Source of the DNA: Poriferisocius sp965200775
GTDB taxonomy: Bacteria > Actinomycetota > Acidimicrobiia > Acidimicrobiales > Bin134
Direction of reading: 5' to 3'
DNA length: 64,000 nucleotides
Assembly (NCBI GenBank): GCA_965200775.1
Contig: OZ241383.1
Coordinates: 1,922,001 to 1,986,000, forward strand
The position numbers and the translations under genes were made by a program. The notes beneath the pieces were generated by a model. It was given only the letters and a program-made list of their open reading frames with translations, searched no databases and had not been told where the DNA came from. Positions 8,337 to 16,427 of this stretch are shown here, one piece after another. How positions within the stretch are numbered: the stretch's first letter is position 1; the number at the start of each line of letters is the position of its first letter.

Positions 8337-9407
8337 GCCATTGCCCGGGCGGCGGTGGCTGCCGGGTGCCGGTTCTTCGCCGGCTACCCCATGACCCCCT
8401 TCACCGAGCTCCTGGAGCACATGGCCGGCCTGCTGCCCGAGGTGAGCGGGGTGTGCATGAACGCAGAGAGCGAGCTGGAAGCGGTTGGCATGGCGTGGGG
8501 GGCGGCCACCACCGGGCACCTGGCCGCCACCGGGTCCGCCGGTCAGGGGCTGTCGCTGATGCAGGAGTCGCTGTCGGAGATCACCAACGCCCGGCTGCCG
8601 CTGGTGGTGTTCAACATGGCCCGAGGCCAGGGCGACTACTTCCAAACCACCCGGGGCGGTGGCCACGGCGACTACCGCCACATCGTGCTGGCCCCGATGG
8701 ACGTGCCCGAGGCGGTGGAGCTCACCACGCTGGCGTTCGAGCTGGCCCGGCAGTGGCGCAACCCTGTGGTGGTGCTGGGCGACTACTACCTGGCCCATAC
8801 CTACCAGGCGGTGTCGGTGCCTTCGACCGACGCCCCGGCGCCGGGCATCCCCGACTGGGCCCTGAACGGATCGTCGGGAGGCTCGGGAGCAGCCAAGATC
8901 ATCTCCCCGCTGGGTGGCGGCACCGAGGGTGAGGAGGGGTTCGACCTGGGTGCTCACTACGCCACCTGCGCTGCCCACACTGCCGAGATGGCACGAGAAG
9001 TGGAACCGCTCATCGACGTAGGTCATTGCGACGACGCCGAACTGGTGGTGGCGGCTTACGGATCGGTGGCCAAGTTCGTGCGCTACGCCTGCCAGCAACT
9101 GCGCGACGCCGGCCACGCCGTGGGCTTCGTACGCCCCATCACTTTGTGGCCGTTCCCCTCCGAAGCGCTGCGAGAAGCGGTATCCGGAACGGCCAAGGTG
9201 GCAGTGTACGAGCAGAACATGGGGCAGATGGCCGATGACGTGCGCCTGGCCATCGAGGGGTCGGTGCCGGTGGAGTTCATCGGCGGGCCGAGCTGGGACC
9301 ACTCCGGCTTCGGCATCGGACCGGACATCAACGTGCCCGACATCTCCCAACGTATCCTGGGAGCCATGCCCCACGGAGAAACGAGCCGTCAGGGGAACCG
9401 ACCATGA
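8256..9407 (+). CDS. 2-oxoacid:ferredoxin oxidoreductase alpha subunit (KorA/VorB-like)
   Basis: A 383-residue alpha subunit that contributes the pyrimidine-binding side of TPP and the substrate pocket. The hallmark AAGCRFFAGYPMTPFTELLE corresponds to the YPITPS motif of the family, followed by the MNAESELEAVGMAWGAA segment. Length matches archaeal and bacterial KorA. The first 33 bp are repeated, with two differences, 48 bp further on, so a second in-frame ATG at 8304 opens the same sequence again. The family alignment starts at the second copy, so translation from 8304 may give the ancestral protein. The stop overlaps the beta subunit ATG by 4 bp. Confidence 0.92.
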   Translation: MNERALMEGPEGELRGMNDRALMEGSEAIARAAVAAGCRFFAGYPMTPFTELLEHMAGLLPEVSGVCMNAESELEAVGMAWGAATTGHLAATGSAGQGLSLMQESLSEITNARLPLVVFNMARGQGDYFQTTRGGGHGDYRHIVLAPMDVPEAVELTTLAFELARQWRNPVVVLGDYYLAHTYQAVSVPSTDAPAPGIPDWALNGSSGGSGAAKIISPLGGGTEGEEGFDLGAHYATCAAHTAEMAREVEPLIDVGHCDDAELVVAAYGSVAKFVRYACQQLRDAGHAVGFVRPITLWPFPSEALREAVSGTAKVAVYEQNMGQMADDVRLAIEGSVPVEFIGGPSWDHSGFGIGPDINVPDISQRILGAMPHGETSRQGNRP

Positions 9408-10198
9408 GCAACAATCCCGTCTTCCTTACCACCGACTCGCCGCCCGGCGAGCCGGCCACGTTGGTGGACGACTTCACCCCGTCGCTCATCACCCAGGCCA
9501 ACCACCACCTGTGCCCCGGCTGTGGAGAACCCATCGCAATGCGAGCCGCGGTCGAGGCTGTGGCCGAGCTGGGGTTGACAACCAACACCATCGCGGTGTT
9601 TGGCATCGGCTGCTACACCGCTTTCGCGCACAACCTCGACGTGGAGGTGGTACAAGCCCTTCACGGCCGGGCCCCTTCGGTGGCCACCGGCATCAAGCGG
9701 ATGCTGCCCGATGGGTTCGTGGTCACCATCCAGGGCGACGGCGACATGGTCAACGAGGGCCTCCAGGAGGTGCTGCACGCCGCCGCCCGGGGGGAGAACA
9801 TCACCTGCCTGCTGCTCAACAACGGGGTCTTCGGGGAGACCGGGGGTCAGATGACCACCACCACCGCGCTGGGTCAACGAACCAAGACCTCCATCGACGG
9901 GCGCGACCCCCACCAGCACGGACACCCGATCCTGCTGTCCGATCTGGTCGCCAATCTCGACGGGGCGGGCTACGTGGCCAGGGGAGCGGTCAACAATGCC
10001 GGCAATGTGGCCCGCTCCAAGCGCTACGTCACCAGGGCGTACCAGTCCCAGATGGCGGGTGCCGGATTCAGCCTGGTCGAGATTCTCACCATGTGCCCCA
10101 CCGGGTGGTTCGTGGACACCCTGGAGGGCCCCGACTACCTCCAGGACACCCTGGCCCCCGTCCACTCCATCGGCGAACTCAAGGCGCTCACGGAGTAG
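9404..10198 (+). CDS. 2-oxoacid:ferredoxin oxidoreductase beta subunit (TPP-binding, KorB-like)
   Basis: A 264-residue beta subunit that binds thiamine diphosphate and the proximal cluster. It shows HHLCPGCGEP, with the cysteine pair used for a cluster, GIGCYTAF, and the TPP motif that begins GDGDMVNEG and ends about 30 residues later at LLLNN. Together with the three genes before it, this completes a CoA-dependent 2-oxoacid oxidoreductase. It overlaps the alpha gene by 4 bp. The specific 2-oxoacid (2-oxoglutarate or branched chain) cannot be decided from the sequence alone. Confidence 0.93.
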   Translation: MSNNPVFLTTDSPPGEPATLVDDFTPSLITQANHHLCPGCGEPIAMRAAVEAVAELGLTTNTIAVFGIGCYTAFAHNLDVEVVQALHGRAPSVATGIKRMLPDGFVVTIQGDGDMVNEGLQEVLHAAARGENITCLLLNNGVFGETGGQMTTTTALGQRTKTSIDGRDPHQHGHPILLSDLVANLDGAGYVARGAVNNAGNVARSKRYVTRAYQSQMAGAGFSLVEILTMCPTGWFVDTLEGPDYLQDTLAPVHSIGELKALTE

Positions 10199-10257
10199 CG
10201 GCACCGGGCGGGCTTCGATACCCGGCCGCTTTACTTGGGCGATCCAACGGGGAGCCG

Positions 10258-10992
10258 CTAATCCTCCAGCAGCAGCTCTTGCAGGCTCTCGAGGTGACCG
10301 TCATCCAAGCCCAAGCCGTCGGTCCAGTATCGGTCGAAGGTGCCCCAGGTCTCCTCCAGCACCCTTATCTGCTCGGCGAAGTAGTCCTCGTGAACGGTGG
10401 TGAGGGGCATCAGCAGATCACCCAGCCGGGAGGGATTTATGTGCCGGTTGGTCTCCACATAGTGATCCAGCACTTGATCCTCGGGTACGCCAACGGCCAT
10501 CAGCAGGATGCTGGCGGCCCAGCCGGTGCGGTCCTTGCCGGCGCTGCAGTTGAACAGGGCCGGCGCCGCGTCCGGTGCCAGCAGACCCTGCACGAACTCG
10601 CCGAACTGAGCGGCCCGGTTGGGATCACTAACCGAACGGCCCGACGCCCTCTTCATCCACTCGAAGGCTCGTCCGTTCCCGAACCGCTCCTCCAGCTCCT
10701 CTGTGGACGACGAGGCCATCTGCTCCCGCAACCCCGGCCCGGATGCCGGGTCCACCATGGGCAGCGAGACCAGCTCAACCCCGGCAGGCAGTCGGTTGGG
10801 GCCCTCGGCGGCGATGTCCTCCTCGTTGCGGAACTCGAAAACGGTGCGAATGCCCAGCGCGGCCATGGCCTCGAGGTCGCCGTCGGAGGCATCGGCCAGA
10901 TGGCCCGACCGATACACCAGGCCCGAACGCACCTGCCGATGGTCCACGGTGGTCTGGCCCCCGAGAGAGCGGAAATTGCCTATCGACTCCAC
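10258..10992 (-). CDS. Tyrosine-specific protein phosphatase family (Y_phosphatase3)
   Basis: A 244-residue phosphatase of the bacterial LipA/MptpB-like group. The P-loop NCSAGKDRTGWAAS contains the nucleophilic Cys and the phosphate-binding Arg (C-x5-R), and the N-terminus has the family's NFRSLGG and GLVYRSGHL segments. Such enzymes remove phosphate from tyrosine residues or phosphoinositides; the MptpB group is often secreted, but no signal peptide is visible here. I chose the GTG at 10992 because a TAAGGT box sits 7 nt upstream; GTG 11001 or TTG 11040 would extend it by 3 or 16 residues. It is divergent from the surface-protein gene at 11228. Confidence 0.85.
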   Translation of the reverse strand: MESIGNFRSLGGQTTVDHRQVRSGLVYRSGHLADASDGDLEAMAALGIRTVFEFRNEEDIAAEGPNRLPAGVELVSLPMVDPASGPGLREQMASSSTEELEERFGNGRAFEWMKRASGRSVSDPNRAAQFGEFVQGLLAPDAAPALFNCSAGKDRTGWAASILLMAVGVPEDQVLDHYVETNRHINPSRLGDLLMPLTTVHEDYFAEQIRVLEETWGTFDRYWTDGLGLDDGHLESLQELLLED

Positions 10993-11065
10993 GCCGAGCA
11001 CCTTAGTGACCCCTGCCCACCGCCTTGGGGCCGGAGCCAAACATCAGAATCTCGACACCGAATAG

Positions 11066-11094
11066 GTGACAAGCGCCGCCAGGGGGGCTACACT
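11066..11094 (+). promoter_or_regulatory. Promoter of the first LAETG surface protein
   Basis: GTGACA (11066-11071), a 17-bp spacer and TACACT (11089-11094). The second paralog has the same layout (ATGACA, 17 bp, TATAGT), which supports both. The transcript would have a leader of about 125 nt before the AAGGAG ribosome site. Confidence 0.6.
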
Positions 11095-11227
11095 CTTCCC
11101 GAACTATTCGAGTTCGGGCCGGCAGGCCATCGGATGCTGCCCACTGGAGACAGGCCATTGGGGTTGTCCCACGGGGAGGTTGTCCAGTGGGGCGTGGTCC
11201 AATGGCATGGTCCAAGGAGAAATAACA

Positions 11228-11767
11228 ATGACCAAGACCAAATTGCTTGTCATCGCGATGGCAGTGGCGCTAGTGGGCTTCCTGTTCGCCGGCTCCGCTT
11301 CAGCCCAAGAGGCGCAACTGGTGGCGAACCCCTCCGCCGTGGAAGCCCCCGGCACCCACGACTTCGAGTTGACCGGCACCGGTTTCACCGTTGCGAGTTT
11401 GAACTTCGCGATCTGCAACACCGGCGACCAGGATGTCCTGAACTCTGAGATTGAATCTGACGCCGTAGGGACCCTGATGGCTCGTTGCGGTGGTTTCGGC
11501 AACCCGGTTTCTGCAGATGCAGACGGCACCTACAACATCACCGCTGAAGGGGTTGATGTCACCGAGGATGGCGTCACCTTCCTGCTCTTCGAGCTACGTG
11601 AAGGCGGCGAAGCAGGTAACGTCGCCGTGAACATCGGTGCCATGGAAGACATGGAAGAGTTGGCCGAGACCGGCGTGAACACCTCGCTGTTGGTCATCAT
11701 CGGTGCGGGCATCGCCCTCGCCGGTGTGATGGTGTTTGGCCTCAGCCGCAGGCTTCGCACCGTCTAA
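11228..11767 (+). CDS. Small secreted protein with LAETG class E sortase anchor
   Basis: A 179-residue exported protein. Residues 1-26 are a signal peptide ending GSASA, with cleavage before Gln27. A beta-rich domain of about 115 residues follows, with a conserved Cys pair (AICNTG, ARCGG). The C-terminus has LAETG at 145-149, a hydrophobic segment and the basic tail SRRLRTV, which is the layout of a sortase substrate. LAXTG is the motif known for actinobacterial sortase E. The start at 11228 is set by the AAGGAG site. It is a paralog of the next gene. No function is recognisable beyond cell-wall attachment. No sortase gene is present in the window. Confidence 0.85.
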   Translation: MTKTKLLVIAMAVALVGFLFAGSASAQEAQLVANPSAVEAPGTHDFELTGTGFTVASLNFAICNTGDQDVLNSEIESDAVGTLMARCGGFGNPVSADADGTYNITAEGVDVTEDGVTFLLFELREGGEAGNVAVNIGAMEDMEELAETGVNTSLLVIIGAGIALAGVMVFGLSRRLRTV

Positions 11768-11791
11768 CCCCACTTCCTGATCGGAACACTC

Positions 11792-11821
11792 GGTGCCCCG
11801 GGCCTAAGGGTCCGGGGCACC
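11792..11821 (+). terminator. Hairpin after the first surface-protein gene
   Basis: A 10-bp perfect stem (GGTGCCCCGG / CCGGGGCACC) with a 10-nt loop, 25 bp after the stop. There is no long T run. Almost the same hairpin follows the second paralog. Confidence 0.65.
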
Positions 11822-11866
11822 GGTCGTTAAGGGCAAACGCCAATCGCGAAATTGGTTCGGCGATTG

Positions 11867-11895
11867 ATGACAGGCGCGAGATGCGGGGCTATAGT
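11867..11895 (+). promoter_or_regulatory. Promoter of the second LAETG surface protein
   Basis: ATGACA (11867-11872), a 17-bp spacer and TATAGT (11890-11895), giving a leader of about 55 nt. The AAGGAG ribosome site lies at 11943-11948. Confidence 0.65.
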
Positions 11896-11954
11896 GGCCG
11901 GACCTATAGGAACTAGTGGTTGGTCTCCCATCGGAGCGACCCAAGGAGTTAGTC

Positions 11955-12752
11955 ATGACCAAGACGAAATTGGTGTTTTTCGCTATGGCGGTGGCGTTGT
12001 TTGCCTGGGTTGGTGCCAGCGCTGCATCCGCTCAGGACGGTCCCACGCTGACGGTTGACCCGGCCTACGTTGAGGCCCCGGGCACCTACACGTTCAACCT
12101 GACCGGGTCTGGTTTCACTGCCGCGTCAGTGAACGCCACGGTGTGCAGCACCGGCAACCCGGATGACATCAGCTCGGATTCGTTCATGGCGCTGTGCGGT
12201 CTGGGAAGTGCCGCCACCTCAGGTGGAGACGGCACGTTCACGGCCACCATTGCTGATGTTGAGGTCCCCGAAGAGGGCGTTGTCTTCGTCATGACTGAGC
12301 TGCGGCCCGGCACTGATCAGACTGCCACAGCTTCCGTCCACATCGGCATGGGCGACGACATGGACATGGATGACGACATGGACATGGATGACGACATGGA
12401 CATGGATGACGACATGGACATGGATGACGACATGGACATGGATGACGACATGGACATGGATGACGACATGGACATGGATGACGACATGGACATGGATGAC
12501 GACATGGACATGGATGACGACATGGACATGGATGACGACATGGACATGGATGACGACATGGACATGGATGACGACATGGACATGGATGACGACATGGACA
12601 TGGATGACGACATGGACATGGATGACGACATGGGCGACGGTGAGCTGGCTGAGACCGGCTTGAACACCTCGCTGCTAGTTGTCGTTTCCCTCGGCATCGT
12701 GCTCGCCGGTGCCATGGTGCTCGGCCTCAGCCGCAGGCTTCGCACCCAGTAA
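11955..12752 (+). CDS. Surface protein with acidic DDMDMD repeat and LAETG anchor
   Basis: A 265-residue paralog of the preceding protein. It has a signal peptide ending SAASA, the same beta-rich domain (TVDPAYVEAPGTYTFNLTGS), then fifteen tandem copies of the hexapeptide DDMDMD (residues 134-223), and finally LAETG (231-235), a hydrophobic segment and the tail SRRLRTQ. The acidic Asp/Met tract acts as a long, highly negative stalk between the domain and the wall anchor and could bind cations (inference). The neighbour lacks the tract completely, so it arose by expansion after duplication. The ribosome site is AAGGAG, and its own promoter and hairpin make it a separate transcription unit. Confidence 0.87.
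   Translation: MTKTKLVFFAMAVALFAWVGASAASAQDGPTLTVDPAYVEAPGTYTFNLTGSGFTAASVNATVCSTGNPDDISSDSFMALCGLGSAATSGGDGTFTATIADVEVPEEGVVFVMTELRPGTDQTATASVHIGMGDDMDMDDDMDMDDDMDMDDDMDMDDDMDMDDDMDMDDDMDMDDDMDMDDDMDMDDDMDMDDDMDMDDDMDMDDDMDMDDDMDMDDDMDMDDDMGDGELAETGLNTSLLVVVSLGIVLAGAMVLGLSRRLRTQ
12354..12632 (+). repeat. 18-bp tandem repeat, 15 copies plus a partial copy
   Basis: The unit GACGACATGGACATGGAT repeats 15 times without a single change from 12354 to 12623, then a partial GACGACATG. Even synonymous positions (GAC versus GAT) are identical in every unit, which indicates very recent expansion by slippage or recombination. All frames stay open through it, so overlapping open frames here are not genes. 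Confidence 0.97.
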
Positions 12753-12776
12753 CTCCTTCTCCTGATCGAAATACTC

Positions 12777-12806
12777 GGTGCCCCGGGCCTTCGGGTCCGG
12801 GGCACC
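12777..12806 (+). terminator. Hairpin after the second surface-protein gene
   Basis: A stem GGTGCCCCGG / CCGGGGCACC closes a 10-nt loop, nearly identical to the hairpin at 11792. It lies 24 bp after the stop and just before the promoter of the next gene. Confidence 0.65.
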
Positions 12807-12814
12807 GGTCGTTA

Positions 12815-12820
12815 TAGGGT
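12815..12820 (+). promoter_or_regulatory. -10 box for leaderless start of the enoyl-CoA hydratase gene
   Basis: TAGGGT lies 6 nt before the ATG at 12827, directly after the terminator hairpin. No ribosome site is present. Confidence 0.45.
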
Positions 12821-12826
12821 CACCCC

Positions 12827-13648
12827 ATGCCCGAGAATCTGATCCTGGTTGACGATCCCGCCCCACTCGTGAGGCGCATCACCCTGAACCGGCCCGAGAA
12901 GCGCAACGCCATCAGCACCCCCATGCGCAAGGAGCTGCTGGCCGCCCTCCAAGCCGCCGATGTCGATGCCGATGTGCGGGTAACCATCATCCGGGGTGCC
13001 GGACCATGCTTCTCCTCGGGGTACGACCTTTCCGATTCGCTCATGGACGATCCCCCCCACTACACCGCGGGGGGAGACGGGCAGTGGTCCCGCCACGTCA
13101 CCGACAGCTGGCTGGCCATTTGGGAGCTGGCCAAGCCGGTCATCGCCCAGATCCACGGCTACGCCTTGGCGGGGGCATCCGAGCTGGCCGCCGCTTGCGA
13201 CCTGGTGTACGTGGCCGAAAACGCCGATATCGGGCACCCGGTGGTGCGCGTTCTGAGCCCGCCCGACTTCAACTACCACCCCTGGCTGGTGGGGTTCCGT
13301 AACGCCATGGAGATGATGCTCACCGGCGACTCCTACTCCGGCGTCGAGGCCGCAGCCATGGGCTTCGCCAACCGCGCCTACCCCGAAGCCGAGCTGGAAC
13401 AGCGGGTCTTGGAGATGGCCCAACGGGTGGCCCGAGTCCCGTCCGACCTCCAACAGATCAACAAGCGCAGCGTGCATCGGGGAATGGAAGCGATGGGCAC
13501 CCGCAACGCCATCCGCACCATGTCGGAGTACCAGGCGCTGGCCGGCAACGTGGCGTCGGTTCAGGAGTTCAAGCAACGAGTGTTGGACAGCATCAAGTCG
13601 GTGGTCGACCGCCCCGCAGCGGCCGGCCCCGACGGGAAGGCGAGCTGA
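12827..13648 (+). CDS. Enoyl-CoA hydratase/isomerase (crotonase) family protein
   Basis: A 273-residue crotonase-fold protein. It shows the N-terminal RITLNRPEKRNAIS motif, the first oxyanion-hole segment GPCFSSGYDLSD and the second, IHGYALAGASELAAACD, at the expected spacing. In hydratases two Glu residues do the chemistry; here the residue after the second oxyanion glycine region is Ala-Ser-Glu, and the later segment is NADIGHPVVRVLSPPDF, so the reaction may not be simple hydration. The next gene, an MDR reductase, overlaps its stop by 1 bp, which implies coupled translation. Confidence 0.88.
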   Translation: MPENLILVDDPAPLVRRITLNRPEKRNAISTPMRKELLAALQAADVDADVRVTIIRGAGPCFSSGYDLSDSLMDDPPHYTAGGDGQWSRHVTDSWLAIWELAKPVIAQIHGYALAGASELAAACDLVYVAENADIGHPVVRVLSPPDFNYHPWLVGFRNAMEMMLTGDSYSGVEAAAMGFANRAYPEAELEQRVLEMAQRVARVPSDLQQINKRSVHRGMEAMGTRNAIRTMSEYQALAGNVASVQEFKQRVLDSIKSVVDRPAAAGPDGKAS

Positions 13649-14625
13649 TGCGAATCTGGCGACAACACGAGCTGGGCGACCCGGTGGAACTGCTCGGCGT
13701 GGAGGAGGTTGACGAGCCGGTTCCCGGACCCGGTCAGGTAGCGGTCGATACCGAGGCGGTGGGGCTGACCTTCGTGGACTGCCTCATGGCCCGGGGCTTG
13801 TACCAGGCCACCACCAAGCTGCCGTGGTCCCCCGGTTCGGAGGTGGTGGGCCGGGTGCGAGAGTTGGGCGACGGGGTAAACGGCCTGGCGGTGGGCGACC
13901 GGGTGGTCGGGCTGGGCGGCGCCGTGCTGGCCGAGAGGGCGACCATCAGTGCGGGCGCTTCCGTCAAGATCGGTTCCGACATTCCCGCCGGAGCGGCAGC
14001 CGCCATGCTGGTGAACTACGGCACCTCGTGGTACGCGCTCAAGCACCGGGCACGGCTAGCCGAGGGCGAAACGCTCATGGTGAACGCCGCCATGGGCGGA
14101 GTGGGGACCGCCGCTGTTCAGCTCGGCCTGGCGGTGGGGGCTCGGGTCATCGGCACCGCCGGAGGTGCTAAGAAAGCGGCCCGGCTGGCCGACCTCGGGG
14201 TGGAACTGGCCATCGACTACGAGGCCAACCCCGATTTCGTCGACACCGTGCGAGAGCACACCGAGGGCCGGGGGGTGGACGTGTGCTTCGACCCGGTGGG
14301 CGGCGATGTGTTCGACCGGTCCCGGAGGTGCATGGCCTGGGACGGCCGCCTCCTGGTGATCGGCTTCACCGGCGGTCGCATAGCGGATGCCCCCACCAAC
14401 CACATCCTGCTCAAGAACTACTCGGTGGTGGGTGTCCACTGGGGGGCATCGGTGGCCCGCGACCCCGCCGCGGCCGAACAGGATAGGGAGGAGATCTTCA
14501 CCCTCTACCGGAAAGGACGCATCGACCCGCCGGTGTACCCGCCCTACTCATTCGAGGACACCAGGACAGCTCTCAGCGATATCTACCTACGTCGCACCTG
14601 GGGCAAGACCGTCGTGGAGCTGTAG
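13648..14625 (+). CDS. NADPH:quinone oxidoreductase-like MDR protein
   Basis: A 325-residue zinc-free quinone oxidoreductase-type MDR protein. It has the N-terminal GROES-like half (VDTEAVGLTFVDCLMARGLY, PGSEVVGRV) and a Rossmann half with VNAAMGGVGTAAVQLGLAVGARVIGTAG. The GVDVCFDPVGGDVF and TWGKTVVEL segments are typical of the quinone reductase branch. It reduces quinones, enones or enoyl-CoA-like substrates with NADPH. It is translationally coupled to the enoyl-CoA hydratase gene and ends 34 bp before the convergent USP gene. Confidence 0.9.
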   Translation: MRIWRQHELGDPVELLGVEEVDEPVPGPGQVAVDTEAVGLTFVDCLMARGLYQATTKLPWSPGSEVVGRVRELGDGVNGLAVGDRVVGLGGAVLAERATISAGASVKIGSDIPAGAAAAMLVNYGTSWYALKHRARLAEGETLMVNAAMGGVGTAAVQLGLAVGARVIGTAGGAKKAARLADLGVELAIDYEANPDFVDTVREHTEGRGVDVCFDPVGGDVFDRSRRCMAWDGRLLVIGFTGGRIADAPTNHILLKNYSVVGVHWGASVARDPAAAEQDREEIFTLYRKGRIDPPVYPPYSFEDTRTALSDIYLRRTWGKTVVEL

Positions 14626-14659
14626 GCCCCAGCTGAAACACCGGCAGCCGGCTGGGCTA

Positions 14660-15136
14660 CTAGGTCGGCAGGTCGGGGCGCACGATCACCACCGGACAGC
14701 TCCCGTGCTGGGCGATCTGCTGGCTGACCGATCCCAGCAACAGACCCCGGAAACCTCCCCGCCCCCGTGATCCCACCACCAACATGGCGGCGTGTTCCGA
14801 CTCGGCAATGAGGGTGTCGGCCGCCCGGCCCCGAACCATCCGGCGGTTGATGACGATCCCCTCAGCGTCCACCATCTCCAGCACCTCGTCGATGATGCTG
14901 TCCTGCATGCGCTTGACCTCGGCCTCGAGGTCGATGGGGTCGAGCGGCACGTAGTTGAAGTCGGGCGAGGCCGGCACGTAGGTGGTGGAGTAAGCGGTCA
15001 CCACGTCGATGCAGGCATTTCGGTGGCGTGCTTCCTTGATGGCCCAGCGTAGAGCAGCCCGGGCCCCGCCCGAACCCTCCACGCCAACGACGATCCGATT
15101 CTCCGGCTCTCTGGCCTCCTCGACCATGGGCTCCAT
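14660..15136 (-). CDS. Universal stress protein (UspA family)
   Basis: A 158-residue single-domain USP. It opens IVVGVEGSGGARAALRWAI and ends with the ATP-binding motif VVGSRGRGGFRGLLLGSVS (G-x2-G-x9-G-S). This indicates the ATP-binding subgroup. It lies 5 bp downstream of the SDR gene and probably ends the transcript that begins at 17047. The role is general stress or energy-status signalling, known only at family level. Confidence 0.92.
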   Translation of the reverse strand: MEPMVEEAREPENRIVVGVEGSGGARAALRWAIKEARHRNACIDVVTAYSTTYVPASPDFNYVPLDPIDLEAEVKRMQDSIIDEVLEMVDAEGIVINRRMVRGRAADTLIAESEHAAMLVVGSRGRGGFRGLLLGSVSQQIAQHGSCPVVIVRPDLPT

Positions 15137-15141
15137 TGTAG

Positions 15142-15936
15142 CTACATCGGGTTGTAGGGGAAGTCTGCGTCCACCCCGCCGTCAACCACGAGGGTTCGGC
15201 CCGATACAAAGCGGGAGATGGGAGCCGACAGGTACAGCACCGCACCGGCGATATCCGAGGGCGCTCCCATGTGGCCCAGCGGCACGGCCGCTGCGTTGGC
15301 CGCCGACCGTTCCTCGTCGAACAGGGCCTCCATGCGGGGAGTCAGGATCGTGCCCGGCGCCACGCAGTTGGCCCGAATGCCGTAGGGAGCCAGCTCGATG
15401 GCCACCGACTGCATCCACGCCATCAGCCCGGCCTTGGCCGCGCCGTAGTGGGCGTGATTGGGTGCCGCGGTGAGACCGCTCACCGAGGCGATGAACACCA
15501 TCGTGCCGCCGCCGGTGTCCTTCATGGCCTGTCCGGCGATCTGTGAGATGAGGTAGGCGTGGCGTAGCACCATGTCGAACTGCCAGTCCCACTCTGCGTC
15601 GTCCATCTCCAGCACACTGGCCCAGCCCGCGATCCCCACGATGTCCACGACCCCGTCCACCGACCCCATGGCTCGTCCCGCTTCGTCAACCAGGCCCTGC
15701 ACTTCGTCGCGCTTGGTGATGTCGGCCACCCACGGGATGCCGCTCACCTCATCGGCCACCTGTTCGGCCCGGTCGCTCTCCAGATCAACACAGAAGACCT
15801 TGGCCCCCATCTGAGCCAGTGCATGGGAAGACTGGCGCCCCATGCCTTGGCCCGCTCCCAGCACGATGTACCCCTTGCCGTCAAGCCGCATGAGTCCGGC
15901 GTAGTCGGGTACGGGTGAAGTATCAGCCACGGTCAA
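15142..15936 (-). CDS. Short-chain dehydrogenase/reductase (SDR)
   Basis: A 264-residue classical SDR. The glycine motif is LGAGQGMGRQ, the acidic VDLE after beta-2 suggests NAD preference, and the catalytic part is SVSGLTAAPNHAHYGAAKAG with Ser, Tyr and Lys. The NNAG motif is replaced by VGIAGW, a change seen in some actinobacterial SDRs. The C-terminal FVSGRTLVVDGGVDAD matches the family end. The start overlaps the SnoaL-like gene by 4 bp. Confidence 0.92.
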   Translation of the reverse strand: MTVADTSPVPDYAGLMRLDGKGYIVLGAGQGMGRQSSHALAQMGAKVFCVDLESDRAEQVADEVSGIPWVADITKRDEVQGLVDEAGRAMGSVDGVVDIVGIAGWASVLEMDDAEWDWQFDMVLRHAYLISQIAGQAMKDTGGGTMVFIASVSGLTAAPNHAHYGAAKAGLMAWMQSVAIELAPYGIRANCVAPGTILTPRMEALFDEERSAANAAAVPLGHMGAPSDIAGAVLYLSAPISRFVSGRTLVVDGGVDADFPYNPM

Positions 15937-16427
15937 ACCTCCAGTTTGTTGTCTTGTTCGGATCGGGACTCCGCCACCTTACGCAGGTGCCGGATCACCT
16001 CGGAAAAGTCGGAGTAGCCCCATTGCTCGGTGATCCTGCCACCTGAGAGGCGGACCATCTCGATCATGCCCCACCGAACCGCCTCCCCTGTGGGTTCGAT
16101 GCCCATCAGCGGGCCGGTGTGGGTTCCCGAAGCGGAGATCTTGATCACCACCAAGTCGCCCTCGGCCACGATCTCGGTGATCTCGTCGTGCCAGTCGGGA
16201 AACGCCTCCCGCCAAGTGGCGATCAACCGGCGCATCCCCTCGGCACCCGACGGGCCCGGTCCCACACCGTGGGCCACGAAATCCTCCGCCAGTACCTCAT
16301 CGAGCAGTTCCACCCGGCCGCCGTTGACGATGTCGCGCACCAACCGTTCGACCACCGCCTTGTTCCGGGCCGGATTGTGCGAGGCCCGGTCCGATTCGGA
16401 CGGGGCGAGGCCTCCTCTTACTCCCAT
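15933..16427 (-). CDS. SnoaL-like ester cyclase / NTF2-fold protein
   Basis: A 164-residue NTF2-fold protein of the SnoaL polyketide-cyclase-like group. The pattern NKAVVERLVRDIVNGGRVELLDEVLAEDFVAHG, the AFPDWHDEITEIVAEGDLVV segment and the C-terminal GGRITEQWGYSD all match. Family members cyclise, isomerise or simply bind small hydrophobic molecules. The first 20 residues are not part of the domain, so a later start is possible. It overlaps the isochorismatase-like gene by 10 bp and the SDR by 4 bp. Confidence 0.85.
   Translation of the reverse strand: MGVRGGLAPSESDRASHNPARNKAVVERLVRDIVNGGRVELLDEVLAEDFVAHGVGPGPSGAEGMRRLIATWREAFPDWHDEITEIVAEGDLVVIKISASGTHTGPLMGIEPTGEAVRWGMIEMVRLSGGRITEQWGYSDFSEVIRHLRKVAESRSEQDNKLEV

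Noticed and set aside
9235..11448. 737-codon plus-strand open frame across the beta subunit and phosphatase genes
   Set aside because: It overlaps two well-supported genes in other frames and its translation is Arg/Pro/Gly-rich shadow sequence.
12354..12632. CRISPR array
   Set aside because: The repeats are directly adjacent with no spacers and lie inside a protein-coding frame.
12317..12805. Open frames in other phases of the 18-bp repeat (MTTWTW and SMSMSS repeats)
   Set aside because: An 18-bp unit without stops stays open in every frame. Only the DDMDMD frame joins a signal peptide and a LAETG anchor.
14626..14659. Bidirectional terminator between the MDR and USP genes
   Set aside because: CCCAGC and GCTGGG can pair, but the stem is short with a 17-nt loop and there is no T tract.
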